NCBI RefSeq assembly: GCF_009766095.1
Contig: NZ_LMUD01000009.1
Coordinates: 1-64,000 of the forward strand
Source of the DNA: Granulicella sp. S190
GTDB taxonomy: Bacteria > Acidobacteriota > Terriglobia > Terriglobales > Acidobacteriaceae
Direction of reading: 5' to 3'
Length of the DNA: 64,000 bases
The position numbers and the translations under genes are program-made. The notes under the pieces are model-generated. The model did not search any database and had not been told where the DNA came from. It saw only the letters and a program-made list of their open reading frames with translations. Shown here one piece after another: positions 28,288-36,423 of the stretch (position 1 is the first letter of the stretch; each line of letters starts with the position of its first letter).

Positions 28288-29535
28288 CTACTCATAGCGC
28301 AGCGCTTCAATCGGGTTCAGATTCGCAGCCTTCCACGCCGGATAAATCCCGAACACCAGCCCAATTCCACAGGAGCAGAGAAACGCCGTCAGCACCCATC
28401 CCGCCGACACCGACGACGACAAAATGTACTTCAAGCCAAACGCCAGAATGCTCCCCAGCATGATCCCGATCAACCCGCCCAGCGCGCACAGCGTGATCGC
28501 TTCCAGGGTGAACTGCATCAGGATAATCCGCTTGGTCGCCCCTATCGCCTTGCGCACGCCGATCTCGCGCGTCCGCTCCGTCACGCTCACCAGCATGATG
28601 TTCATCACGCCCACGCCGCCCACCATCAGGCCCACCGCGGACAGTCCGAACATCAGCAAAAACAGGCTTCCCGTAATCTGATTCCACAGCCGCGTAATCG
28701 AGTCCGCTCCAAAGATCGCGAAGTTGTCGTCCGCCTCGTTATGCACCTTCCGCCGCCGCCGCAACAGGTCCGTCATCTCATCGATCACCAGCGCCTTGTT
28801 CTTCTGGTCGTCGAACTTCACACTCACCCAGTAGTCCAGCACCTCGGGATGCAGCTTATGAAACGTCGTGATCGGAAAGTAGGCGAAGTTATCCTGGGGG
28901 TTCTTCCCCCCGCCGAACGCAGCCTTCTGCTTCTCGAGCGTCCCCACCACCGTGAAGGTCAGGCCCTCGATCTGAACCTCTTTGCCGATCGGATCCTGTT
29001 CGCCAAAGAGATCCTCCGCCGTGTCATGCCCCAGCACCGTCACGTCTGCGGTACGATCCTGGTCTCCCTGGTTGAAGTAGCGCCCCTGGTGAATGTCCCA
29101 GTCATACACATCCTTCGACGAAGCCGTGTCCCCCTCCAGCGAGACGCTCTCCACCTTGTGCGTCCCCCACTTCGCGGTCACACTTCCGGCGTTGAACTGA
29201 AAGTTCTGATACCGCAGCGAAGGCGAAACGCCCAGCACGTGCGGTAGCTGCGCCAGCGCATCCGCGTCCTCCATCGTCAACTGCTTCCGCGTCAGCATCT
29301 CGGTGGTAGGACGAACCCCGATCACGGGAAAGCGAAACACCCACAGAACATTGGTGCCCATCGCCTCCACCATGCCGGAGACCTGGCTGTTCAATCCGTT
29401 AATCACCGAAGAGATCGTGATCACCGTCATCACGCCGATCACGATGCCGAGAATCGTCAGGCCCGAGCGCAGCTTGTTCGCGCGCAGTGTATCCAGCGCC
29501 ATCCTTACCGCTTCTTTCTGATCGCTGATGTTCAT
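28288..29535 (-). CDS. MacB-type ABC transporter permease (second of a tandem pair)
   Basis: This 415-residue protein has four membrane segments. The first is near residues 24-48 (LRSGLTILGIVIGVMTV), and the C-terminal FtsX-type block contains GVGVMNIMLVSVTERTREIGVRKAIGA. A large periplasmic MacB_PCD region lies between them. MacB-type proteins are mechanotransmitters that move substrates in the periplasm rather than across the inner membrane. It follows the related permease by 34 bp; no ATP-binding subunit is adjacent. The substrate is unknown. Confidence 0.88.
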   Translation of the reverse strand: MNISDQKEAVRMALDTLRANKLRSGLTILGIVIGVMTVITISSVINGLNSQVSGMVEAMGTNVLWVFRFPVIGVRPTTEMLTRKQLTMEDADALAQLPHVLGVSPSLRYQNFQFNAGSVTAKWGTHKVESVSLEGDTASSKDVYDWDIHQGRYFNQGDQDRTADVTVLGHDTAEDLFGEQDPIGKEVQIEGLTFTVVGTLEKQKAAFGGGKNPQDNFAYFPITTFHKLHPEVLDYWVSVKFDDQKNKALVIDEMTDLLRRRRKVHNEADDNFAIFGADSITRLWNQITGSLFLLMFGLSAVGLMVGGVGVMNIMLVSVTERTREIGVRKAIGATKRIILMQFTLEAITLCALGGLIGIMLGSILAFGLKYILSSSVSAGWVLTAFLCSCGIGLVFGIYPAWKAANLNPIEALRYE

Positions 29536-29569
29536 CGAAGCCTCCTAAGCATCGGGCCGAAGTTTCTAC

Positions 29570-30796
29570 CTATGTATCTGCGCGCAGCGCGACGATCGGA
29601 TCCAGCTCCGCAGCCTTGCGCGCCGGATACACCCCAAAGAAAATCCCTGTACTGGTCGCGACCAGCAGCCCGGCAAAGATGCTCCAGATTGCAATCGACG
29701 AGGGAAATCCAAGCAGCAGCGTCACCACCTGCGCCACGGCCATTCCCCCGATGACACCAATCAGTCCGCCCACCAGCGCCATCGACGCGGACTCGATCAG
29801 GAACTGTGTCAGGATATCTCCGCGCTTTGCCCCCAGCGCCTTCCGCACCCCAATCTCGCGCGTCCGCTCCGTCACGCTCACCAGCATGATGTTCATAATC
29901 ACAATGCCGCCCACCACCAGCGAGATCCCCGCGATCGCAACCGCCACCGCCTCGAACCCCGAGCTGATGCTCTTCCACAACCCGACAAACGTATCGCTCG
30001 TCTCCAGCGTAAAGCTGTCATCCTCACCCGGCCTGTCATGCCGGCCCGAACGCATCAACTGGCGCGCCTCGTCGCTGGCCGTCTCCAGAGCCTGCGCGCC
30101 GGCGCCCGCCTTCGCATAGATCGTCAGCGTCTTCGCCGTGCCATAGGTCTTCTGGAACGTCGACAGCGGCACCGCAACCCAGTTGTCCTGGCTCTGCCCC
30201 AGCGTCTTTCCCTGCTTTTCACCCAGCCCGATGATCGTGTACGGCACACCGTCCACCCGAATCTCTTTCCCAATCGGATCGTCGCCGCCCAGCAGGTTCT
30301 CCTGGATATCGGAGCCGATCAGCGCAACATGCGAGGCGTGGTCATCGTCGGTAGGGGTAAAGCCGCGCCCCTGCACGATGTTCAGGTTCTGCATCTCGGG
30401 CATCGACCACGTGTTGCCCCGAATCACCGTATCCGTACTCGACTGCGTCCCATAGACAATCTTGCCGGTCGAGGTCTGTTGCGCCCCGACATCGGAGCAG
30501 TGCTTGCAATTGGCAGCGATATTCTCGTAATCGGGCAGCAGGATGTTCTTGCGCTTCTGAAACTGGCGGTACTCGTCGTAGCTGGTGATGATCTGAGGCT
30601 GCTTGCTGATGGTGAACACATCGGCGCCGTACTTGTTCACTTTGCTCGCAACATACACGTTCGCGCCGTTCACCAGCGTTACCACCGCAATCACGCTGGC
30701 CACGCCAATCACCACGCCGAGCAGCGTCAGAATCGAACGCAGCTTGTTCGCCCATAACGACTGCAGCGCAATCTTGATCGCTTCCTTGAACTCCAT
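29570..30796 (-). CDS. MacB-type ABC transporter permease (first of a tandem pair)
   Basis: This 408-residue paralogue of the next gene has the same order: transmembrane segment (LRSILTLLGVVIGVASVI), MacB_PCD periplasmic domain, then three C-terminal segments with IVIMNIMLVSVTERTREIGVRKALGA. It lies 34 bp upstream of its paralogue, so the two are probably one operon and may form a heterodimer. An ATPase must come from elsewhere, since the next upstream DNA holds only a gene remnant and a serine hydrolase. Confidence 0.88.
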   Translation of the reverse strand: MEFKEAIKIALQSLWANKLRSILTLLGVVIGVASVIAVVTLVNGANVYVASKVNKYGADVFTISKQPQIITSYDEYRQFQKRKNILLPDYENIAANCKHCSDVGAQQTSTGKIVYGTQSSTDTVIRGNTWSMPEMQNLNIVQGRGFTPTDDDHASHVALIGSDIQENLLGGDDPIGKEIRVDGVPYTIIGLGEKQGKTLGQSQDNWVAVPLSTFQKTYGTAKTLTIYAKAGAGAQALETASDEARQLMRSGRHDRPGEDDSFTLETSDTFVGLWKSISSGFEAVAVAIAGISLVVGGIVIMNIMLVSVTERTREIGVRKALGAKRGDILTQFLIESASMALVGGLIGVIGGMAVAQVVTLLLGFPSSIAIWSIFAGLLVATSTGIFFGVYPARKAAELDPIVALRADT

Positions 30797-30873
30797 CGGC
30801 CTTGCCTACCTTAGGTACGCTTGAGAGTACCAGCGGAACGGCCGCAAAGCGAGACTCAAGCTGGTCCAGGCTA

Positions 30874-31134
30874 GTCTTCGATACGCATTCCAGAGAAGAT
30901 TTGTTCACACGACCCGACGAGATCGCAACCGTCGAAGGCTCTAGCAGATTAACTCCCGGACTTCAGGCCGCTGACATTTTGGCGTGGGGAATCAATCGCC
31001 AGAATACCGCCAATGAAGGAAAGGACGGGATAGCCCTTGCTTATATTCTTCGGCAGATCATACGTTGCACATGGAAAGAATTCGATGAAGCGGCTCTCCT
31101 AAAAGAGGCTTACCTAGTCAAGGCAATTACCTGA
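30874..31134 (+). pseudogene. remnant of a DUF3800-like protein, C-terminal part only
   Basis: On the plus strand, this frame reads a segment with PGLQAADILAWGINRQ. That is the conserved end of DUF3800 proteins, in which GLQ-AD-A is the hallmark. Nothing matching the N-terminal DUF3800 part lies upstream, where the permease gene begins on the other strand. The frame ends at a TGA at 31132-31134. It is best read as a fragment left after deletion or rearrangement; DUF3800 genes are often linked to mobile elements. Confidence 0.5.
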
Positions 31135-31214
31135 TGCTCGCGCGGCACCTGCATGGTGAGCCAAGGCGCAGACTTTTCACACCCGTCAACGCGTGATACT
31201 TTACGGCCCATCCT

Positions 31215-32510
31215 TCAGCGGGACGATCCGCAGTCTCCCGGCGCTTCTCTAGAAGCACGCGTAACCGTGCCTGTACTCACCAGGGCATCGATGGTTTTCG
31301 GCAACACCGTCAACGGGAAAGTGCTTTGGTGAACGTTGCTGTTGGCCACCATCGTGAGCACAACGTCATATTGCGGCCAGTAGGTAAACACCACCCGATC
31401 CGCGTACGTCTCGCCTTCGTAGTACCAAATCAAACCCTTGAACTGGCTCAATGAATAATTCTGGTCCAGGCCGAGCCCAAAGCCCTGGGGACAGGCGGCG
31501 TTCGTGACCGGAATCGGAAGCCCGGTCGCGGTCGATACCAAACTCTGCATTTCCTCTAGCTGGGCCTGCGGCATCACGCGTCCCGCAAACAATGCTCGAT
31601 ACCATAGTGCGAGATCGCCCATGTTCGAGATGATGCCTCCCGCAGGGCCAGCCCACGACATGTTTTCTGCGCGCACATCTTTCCCAATATGTGGGGCAAG
31701 CGGGCTAGTTGGGGGCGGCGTGTAGTCCGGCGGCCTACACCCTGTTTGATAGGTAAGACAACTTGGGTCATTAAAAAATCCCGCCGGCATGCGTTCAAGC
31801 ACGAAGCGCGGCGTTTCCCCGTAGTAATAGTAGGTGTTCGTCAGGTTCAGAGGTTTCAGTATCATCTTTTCCAGCGCCTCCTTATACGGCACCCCTGACG
31901 CCTTCTCAATGATCAGGTCGGCGAGAAAATAGCCCGTGTTGGTGTAAGACCAGCCGGTGATCGGCACATAGTTGGGCAGCTGCACCCCATCGTCCGGATT
32001 CACGGAAGCGATCAGTTCTCTGGGCGTGAACTGATAGTGCAGATCGAGCAGCTTCTCCGCGACTGTCACCGTTGAGTCGTAATCCGGAATGTGACTCGTC
32101 ATATTCAGCAACTGCCGGATAGTGATGGACTTCCATGCCGTGTATTCCGGAAGCCAATCGCCCACCGTTTGATCAATGTTGAGCTTGCCCTCAGCTTCCA
32201 ATTTGAGGATGAGTGCAGCCGTGAAACTCTTGGTGTTGCTGCCGATCTGGAACAGCGAGTCGGGCGTCATCGGCCGTGGATGCGGCAAGCCATCGTTCCC
32301 GGCGGACACTGAGATGACCTGCCGACCATTATCCAAGCTGACCTGCATCTGAATTCCGGTAATCTTTTCCGTTTGGCCTTGCTGTGCGAGGTAATCGTCG
32401 ATGATCTGTTGCAACTGCGTGGTCACCGGCTCATCTGATGCCCATGCCGGCGCGCAGCAAATGCTGCCGGCAATCAAGAGCACACCGATACTCATTGTCT
32501 TATGGCGCAT
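31215..32510 (-). CDS. secreted class C beta-lactamase-type serine hydrolase
   Basis: A start at 32510 is supported by GGGGAGAG upstream and gives a signal peptide (IGVLLIAGSICCAPAWASD). The 431-residue product carries SxxK as SNTK (Ser91, Lys94) and the YxN motif as YTN (Tyr189 to Asn191). The third motif (HxG/KTG) is degenerate, perhaps YYEGE. Relatives are D-amino-acid peptidases, esterases and class C beta-lactamases. Without a clean third motif, a peptidase or esterase role is more likely than resistance. A DUF3800 remnant lies downstream. Confidence 0.85.
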   Translation of the reverse strand: MRHKTMSIGVLLIAGSICCAPAWASDEPVTTQLQQIIDDYLAQQGQTEKITGIQMQVSLDNGRQVISVSAGNDGLPHPRPMTPDSLFQIGSNTKSFTAALILKLEAEGKLNIDQTVGDWLPEYTAWKSITIRQLLNMTSHIPDYDSTVTVAEKLLDLHYQFTPRELIASVNPDDGVQLPNYVPITGWSYTNTGYFLADLIIEKASGVPYKEALEKMILKPLNLTNTYYYYGETPRFVLERMPAGFFNDPSCLTYQTGCRPPDYTPPPTSPLAPHIGKDVRAENMSWAGPAGGIISNMGDLALWYRALFAGRVMPQAQLEEMQSLVSTATGLPIPVTNAACPQGFGLGLDQNYSLSQFKGLIWYYEGETYADRVVFTYWPQYDVVLTMVANSNVHQSTFPLTVLPKTIDALVSTGTVTRASREAPGDCGSSR

Positions 32511-33063
32511 GTCAACTCTCCCCAATTGCGGGTTTTGCCGCTGATGATCTTTAATGCAGATCGAAGGATGCTGCAGGAAAAACTTCGTTTCCTGGCAGCC
32601 GGTCGGAACTTGTACATTCACTTGAACAATCGTTGCGTGCCTGACAGATGGTGGTGCGATTGTAAGCGTTTTTCGCGGCTCGCGAACCCTATCATTATTG
32701 CAATTTGGTAACCAGTCCGCGCGAATAGCAAGAGGGCGATATCACTTTTACGATTACGAGGATTCATGGCAATTGGATGCCTCGCCGCTCTTTCGATCAC
32801 GAATTGGATGGCCAAAGCTCGACGCATCGTCGGATTTCGGGAACCCGAGGCACTCTTTCCTTCAGGCTGACCCCGACATTCTGCCCGTCGGGAGTTGTTC
32901 CTGATTTGCCAAGAGGAACGAGATTTGATCTGCCCGGCTTCGGCTTACCGGCGGCCAGTCAGGACGGTCGTTGTGTCCGCCAAGCAGCTCAACTTGCCCT
33001 CCCCCTAAGCCCTCCAGTGCCTGAGGAAGTTACCTAAAAGCTGACCCACACCCAAACAACCGC
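32511..33063. other. 553-bp gap without a recognised gene
   Basis: Between the serine hydrolase start and the rnpB promoter I see no ORF with a sensible start, codon pattern or family motif on either strand. The left part should carry the serine hydrolase promoter. Short plus-strand frames such as 32777-33037 are Pro/Arg-rich and look like noise. Confidence 0.5.
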
Positions 33064-33072
33064 TGCGATACA
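33064..33072 (+). promoter_or_regulatory. candidate extended -10 promoter for rnpB
   Basis: TGC followed by GATACA (33067-33072) fits an extended -10 element. It would start transcription about 10 bases later, at the 5' end of the rnpB P1 helix (33082). No good -35 element lies 17 bases upstream (ACCCAC). Confidence 0.4.
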
Positions 33073-33081
33073 CTTGAAACT

Positions 33082-33553
33082 GCAGGCGGCTGGATGATCG
33101 CTGCCGCTCGGGCCGCAAGGCGTTGAGCGGGGGAGGAAAGTCCGAACTCCGCAGGGCAGTGTGCCGGATAACGTCCGGGACGGAGGCTTCAAGGCCTCTG
33201 GACGGCAAGTGCAACAGAGAACGAACCGCCTCAAACTGGTGACTCACTTCGGTGAGTCCGCAAGCGGTTTGAGGTAAGGGTGAAAAGGTGCGGTAAGAGC
33301 GCACCGCGCGGCCAGTAATGGACGCGGCAGGGTAAACCCCACACGGAGCAAGACCAAATAGGCAGGGATCTTGCCGCTTCTCTTCAGGCGGCAGGAGCGT
33401 ATCGGCCCGATGCGCCCAGGCGGAGAGACCCGAATCTGGCGAGTTTGCCAGCAAGGGAGCCGAAACTTGCGGGTAGGTTGCTAAAGCGCCGCAGTAATGC
33501 GTCGCGTAGAGGAATGATCGTCTAAAACAGAATTCGGCTTACGGGCCGTCTGC
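33082..33553 (+). ncRNA. rnpB: RNase P RNA (bacterial type A)
   Basis: The catalytic RNA of RNase P removes tRNA 5' leaders. The 5' conserved block GAGGAAAGTCCGAACTCC is at about 33124-33141. CAGAGA, GGTAAACCCC and GGAGCAAGACCAAATAGG come later. The 3' block AGAATTCGGCTTACGGG is present. Ends are set by the P1 helix: GCAGGCGGCT (33082-33091) pairs with GGCCGTCTGC (33544-33553) over ten base pairs with two G-U pairs. At about 470 nt it is longer than the E. coli RNA; the extra length may lie in the peripheral helix around GCCTCAAACTGG...GGTTTGAGG. Confidence 0.95.
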
Positions 33554-33561
33554 AAACCTAT

Positions 33562-33606
33562 GGCCTCGAAATCGCTCAAACGGTTTCGGGGCCGTCTCAC
33601 TTTTTT
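33562..33606 (+). terminator. Rho-independent terminator of rnpB
   Basis: GGCCTCGAAATCG (33562-33574) pairs with CGGTTTCGGGGCC (33581-33593) over 13 positions, two of them G-U pairs. A T tract begins at 33601. It sits nine bases after the rnpB P1 helix. Confidence 0.8.
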
Positions 33607-33782
33607 GTGTATTTTTTGGCTGTGGTGAAGGGGTGTTTTTGCTGGGGTTTTCGCGAATTATGGTTGCGTAACGTGGTGTTTTGGATGGTGAAACGTGGTG
33701 ACGTTGTGGTGTTTTGCGTGGCTGGAAGAGCACGCTTTTTGGGCGACGAAAAATACGCCAACTTTTGAAGTTTATTTTTTAG
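33601..33782 (+). repeat. GTGGTG-rich intergenic element, copy 2
   Basis: The parts are in the same order as copy 1: T tracts, GGGTTTT, ACGTGGTGTTTTGGATGGTG (33671-33690), GTGGTG units, GCTTTTTGGGCGACGAAAAATACGCCA split over 33734-33760, then a TTTATTTTTT end. Its last bases form the stop codon of convergent ruvA, and its first T tract is shared with the rnpB terminator. Confidence 0.75.
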
Positions 33783-34378
33783 CGGATGGCGGCCATGGCG
33801 GCGCGGAAGAGAGTTTCGAAGTCCTGGGCGGCGTTGGGGTCCTTGGTGATGGCGGTTTCGATTGCTTTCTGGGCGATGGGGCGGGGGTAGCCGAGGTTGA
33901 CCAGGGCGGAGAGGGCGTCGTCGCCTGCTGGGCCGTGGTGTGGGCCTCCGGTGGTTGTGGGGATGGCCGTGGCGAGGTCGTCGAGTTTGTCTTTCAGTTC
34001 GAGGACTACGCGCTCGGCGGTCTTTTTGCCGATGCCGGGGATGCGGGTGAGGGTGGCGTGGTCGCCGGAGCGGATGGCGGTGATGAGGCGACTGGCGTCG
34101 ATGCCGCTGAGGACCGTGATGGCGAGCTTGGGGCCGATGCCGGAGATGGTGAGGAGCTTTTCGAAGAGGCGCTTCTCCTGGGTTTCGGAGAAGCCGAAGA
34201 GGGCGATCTGGTCTTCGCGGACGTGGGTGTGGATGTGAAGCGTGGCTTCAGTGCCTTCGCTGGGCAGGGCGGAGAACGTGGCGACGCTGATGGTGACGTC
34301 GTAGCCCACGCCGGCGCACTCGAGGATGGCTTGATTGGGAGACTTTGAGAGGAGGCGTCCGCGAAGGTGGGCGATCAT
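33779..34378 (-). CDS. ruvA: Holliday junction DNA helicase subunit RuvA
   Basis: This 199-residue protein forms the tetramer that binds Holliday junctions and loads RuvB. It begins MIAHLRGRLLSK, and contains LLTISGIGPKLA and RIPGIGKKTAERVV, the two helix-hairpin-helix motifs of domain II. The C-terminal domain III (ALVNLGYP) contacts RuvB. Length is normal. ruvB and ruvC are not adjacent here. Its stop codon lies inside GTGGTG element copy 2. Confidence 0.97.
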   Translation of the reverse strand: MIAHLRGRLLSKSPNQAILECAGVGYDVTISVATFSALPSEGTEATLHIHTHVREDQIALFGFSETQEKRLFEKLLTISGIGPKLAITVLSGIDASRLITAIRSGDHATLTRIPGIGKKTAERVVLELKDKLDDLATAIPTTTGGPHHGPAGDDALSALVNLGYPRPIAQKAIETAITKDPNAAQDFETLFRAAMAAIR

Positions 34379-34444
34379 GCTGTTGGTGATTGTAGCGTGT
34401 TGGTTTTGGAGTTGTTTGTTGGCGCTGCATTAGCATGTTGGCTT

Positions 34445-35095
34445 ATGAAGACTTCCTCTGTGCGGCGTTTCGCGATGGTCTGTCTACCATTGTTGGTTTT
34501 GGTGGTTTGTCGTTTGCGTAGCGATGCTCAGGAGAAAGGGGAGCCGGGGAAGTTCGACTTCTATCTAATGAATCTTGCGTGGGGGCCTGAGTTTTGTTCG
34601 GTTCCGGGAGCGGGGGCAGAGTGTAAAGCGCCTCGAGGATTTGTGCTGCATGGGTTGTGGCCGCAGAACTACGACGGCTCTTATCCGGTGAACTGTGGTG
34701 AGAGACCAGGGCCGGCGCGACCCGAGCTGAATTTAGATATCACTCCTGACCTTCCGCTGCTGGATCATGAGTGGAAGAAGCATGGGACTTGCACAACGAT
34801 GTCGCCGGAGGAATTCTTCGGGTTGGAGCATCAGGCATTTCATTCGGTGAGGATTCCGAAGAAGCTGCGTGACCTGAAGCATGAGGAGCCGTTAAGGCCG
34901 AAAGATATCCTCCACTTGTTTGCGAAGGCGAATCCTTCGTTTCCGCAGGGGAGCATTGTTGTGAGCTGTGAGAAGGAGCGGTTGACGGCGGTTGAGGTTT
35001 GTCTAGCGAAGGATGGGCTGTTGCCGATCTCTTGCCAGGGTCTACGGGGGTGTGATGCAGAGGCGATCCAAATTTCTCCAGCTCTGACGAGATAG
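34445..35095 (+). CDS. secreted ribonuclease T2 family protein
   Basis: Starting at 34445, the 216-residue product has a signal peptide (FAMVCLPLLVLVVCRLRSDAQ). It carries both T2 active-site segments: CAS I as GFVLHGLWPQ (His69) and CAS II as HEWKKHGTC (Glu109, His113), with Cys residues for the usual disulfides. RNase T2 enzymes degrade RNA without base specificity in the periplasm or outside. No ribosome site is obvious at this start; a longer frame from 34367 overlaps the ruvA start region and is less likely. Confidence 0.9.
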   Translation: MKTSSVRRFAMVCLPLLVLVVCRLRSDAQEKGEPGKFDFYLMNLAWGPEFCSVPGAGAECKAPRGFVLHGLWPQNYDGSYPVNCGERPGPARPELNLDITPDLPLLDHEWKKHGTCTTMSPEEFFGLEHQAFHSVRIPKKLRDLKHEEPLRPKDILHLFAKANPSFPQGSIVVSCEKERLTAVEVCLAKDGLLPISCQGLRGCDAEAIQISPALTR

Positions 35096-35165
35096 TGAAC
35101 AGGCTGTAGGAGTCTGACTAGTTCGTTGACGAAATGTTTTCTCTTCTCACTACATGACTGCAAAC

Positions 35166-35193
35166 GCAGATCCCTACGGGATGACAACAAAAG
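35166..35193. repeat. REP-like palindromic element, copy A
   Basis: The core ATCCCTACGGGAT (35170-35182) is an inverted repeat with a 3-base loop, flanked by GCAG and GACAACAAAAG. The same 23-base block is at 62261-62283. About 40 bases further on, GTTGCCGTTG appears; its complement follows the block in copy B. It lies between convergent genes. Confidence 0.7.
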
Positions 35194-35240
35194 AACAAAC
35201 AACAGTGCAGCAAGACCGCGGTTGCCGTTGTTTTGAGAGG

Positions 35241-36263
35241 CTATAGGGTTTGCAGGTAGTTTAGGAGGTTTTTGAAGTAGAAGGCCTGGTCGTCCCACAT
35301 GCAGAGGTGGCTGCCGTCGGGGCAGATGAAGGAGGATGCGTTGGGCATGAGGGTGGCCATCTTCGTCATGTCCTTGGGGTCCATCTCGTCGTAGCGTGCG
35401 CCGATGGTGAGGGCCTTGGTCTTGATCTCGTGCAGGCGGTCCCAGCGTTCCCAGTCTTTGAGGTTGCCGGTGACGACGAACTCGCTGACACCCTGCATCT
35501 GGTTGTAGATCTTTTGATTGGAGTGGCGGAAGGCGCGGTCGACGGGCTCGGGCCAGGGCTTGGTTCGGCAGATCATCTGGGGGTAGAGCTCCGTCATCAT
35601 GATCTTTTCGTATTCGGGGGAGTCGTAGGCGTTCTTTGCTTCGAGTGCTTCCAAGGTCCTGAGAGAAGCGGGGGAGAGAAGCTGGTGCTTCAGTCTGGCG
35701 GTGCGTTTGAGATAAGACTGCGTGCCGGCGGTCATGTTTGAGATGACGAGGCCTTTGAGGTGCTGCTGATAGTTGAGGGCGTATTCGATGGCGAGGATGC
35801 CGCCCCAGGAGTGGCCATAGAGGACGAATTGATCGAGCCCGAGGCCGCGACGCACCTCTTCGACCTCTTCGGTGTAGCGGGCGAGTGTCCAGAGGGAGGG
35901 GTCGTCGGGCTGGTCGGAGTTGTTGCAGCCGAGTTGGTCGTAGTAGTAGATCTCGATGCCCGCGTCGGGCAGGAAGGACTCCATCGCTTCGAGATACTCG
36001 TGACTGAAGCCGGGGCCGCCGTGGAGGAGCAAGACCTTGGTGGAGCCGCTGCCGAGCCGCTTGGTCCAAACCTTGTACTTGCCCTGGACGACAGGCAGCA
36101 TACGGATTCCTGCAGTGCGAATGCCCTGCGGATTCAGAGTATCTCTAGGCGGGGCGGTGTAGCGAGACAACTGCGGATTGGAGACAGATGCAAGGGCTTT
36201 ATTGCCAGTCGCGGTGGCGAGTACCGATGCAGCGGTTGAAGCCAGGAAACTACGACGATTCAC
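35241..36263 (-). CDS. proline iminopeptidase-like alpha/beta hydrolase with Tat signal
   Basis: This 340-residue protein has an N-terminal MNRRSFLAST twin-arginine-type signal. The motifs are HGGPGFSHEY (from residue 81), the nucleophile elbow YGHSWGG with Ser152, a later acidic segment, and His in DGSHLCMWDD. HGGPG plus GHSWGG is the pattern of the proline iminopeptidase family, which removes N-terminal proline. A periplasmic location fits uptake of peptides. The exact substrate is inferred. It converges on the RNase T2 gene, with a REP-like element between. Confidence 0.85.
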   Translation of the reverse strand: MNRRSFLASTAASVLATATGNKALASVSNPQLSRYTAPPRDTLNPQGIRTAGIRMLPVVQGKYKVWTKRLGSGSTKVLLLHGGPGFSHEYLEAMESFLPDAGIEIYYYDQLGCNNSDQPDDPSLWTLARYTEEVEEVRRGLGLDQFVLYGHSWGGILAIEYALNYQQHLKGLVISNMTAGTQSYLKRTARLKHQLLSPASLRTLEALEAKNAYDSPEYEKIMMTELYPQMICRTKPWPEPVDRAFRHSNQKIYNQMQGVSEFVVTGNLKDWERWDRLHEIKTKALTIGARYDEMDPKDMTKMATLMPNASSFICPDGSHLCMWDDQAFYFKNLLNYLQTL

Positions 36264-36423
36264 GAACGCCCCTTGAGTTGATGTCGCGGGTTGATTTGGT
36301 GCGATTCAACGGTTCTTGTTTGAGATGATATCGAAAGTAAGAGTGGGTTAGACGGGCTCTGTTCTCGGAGGTGGTTTCGGTACGATAGAGTTGTGTGCTC
36401 GAGATGGTGAGAGAAAAGAAGAT

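Noticed and set aside
33005-33454. 149-residue minus-strand frame over rnpB
   Set aside because: The region is a structural RNA on the plus strand with all conserved blocks.
34840-36069. 409-residue minus-strand frame
   Set aside because: Arg/Pro/Leu-rich shadow of the proline iminopeptidase-like gene in another frame.
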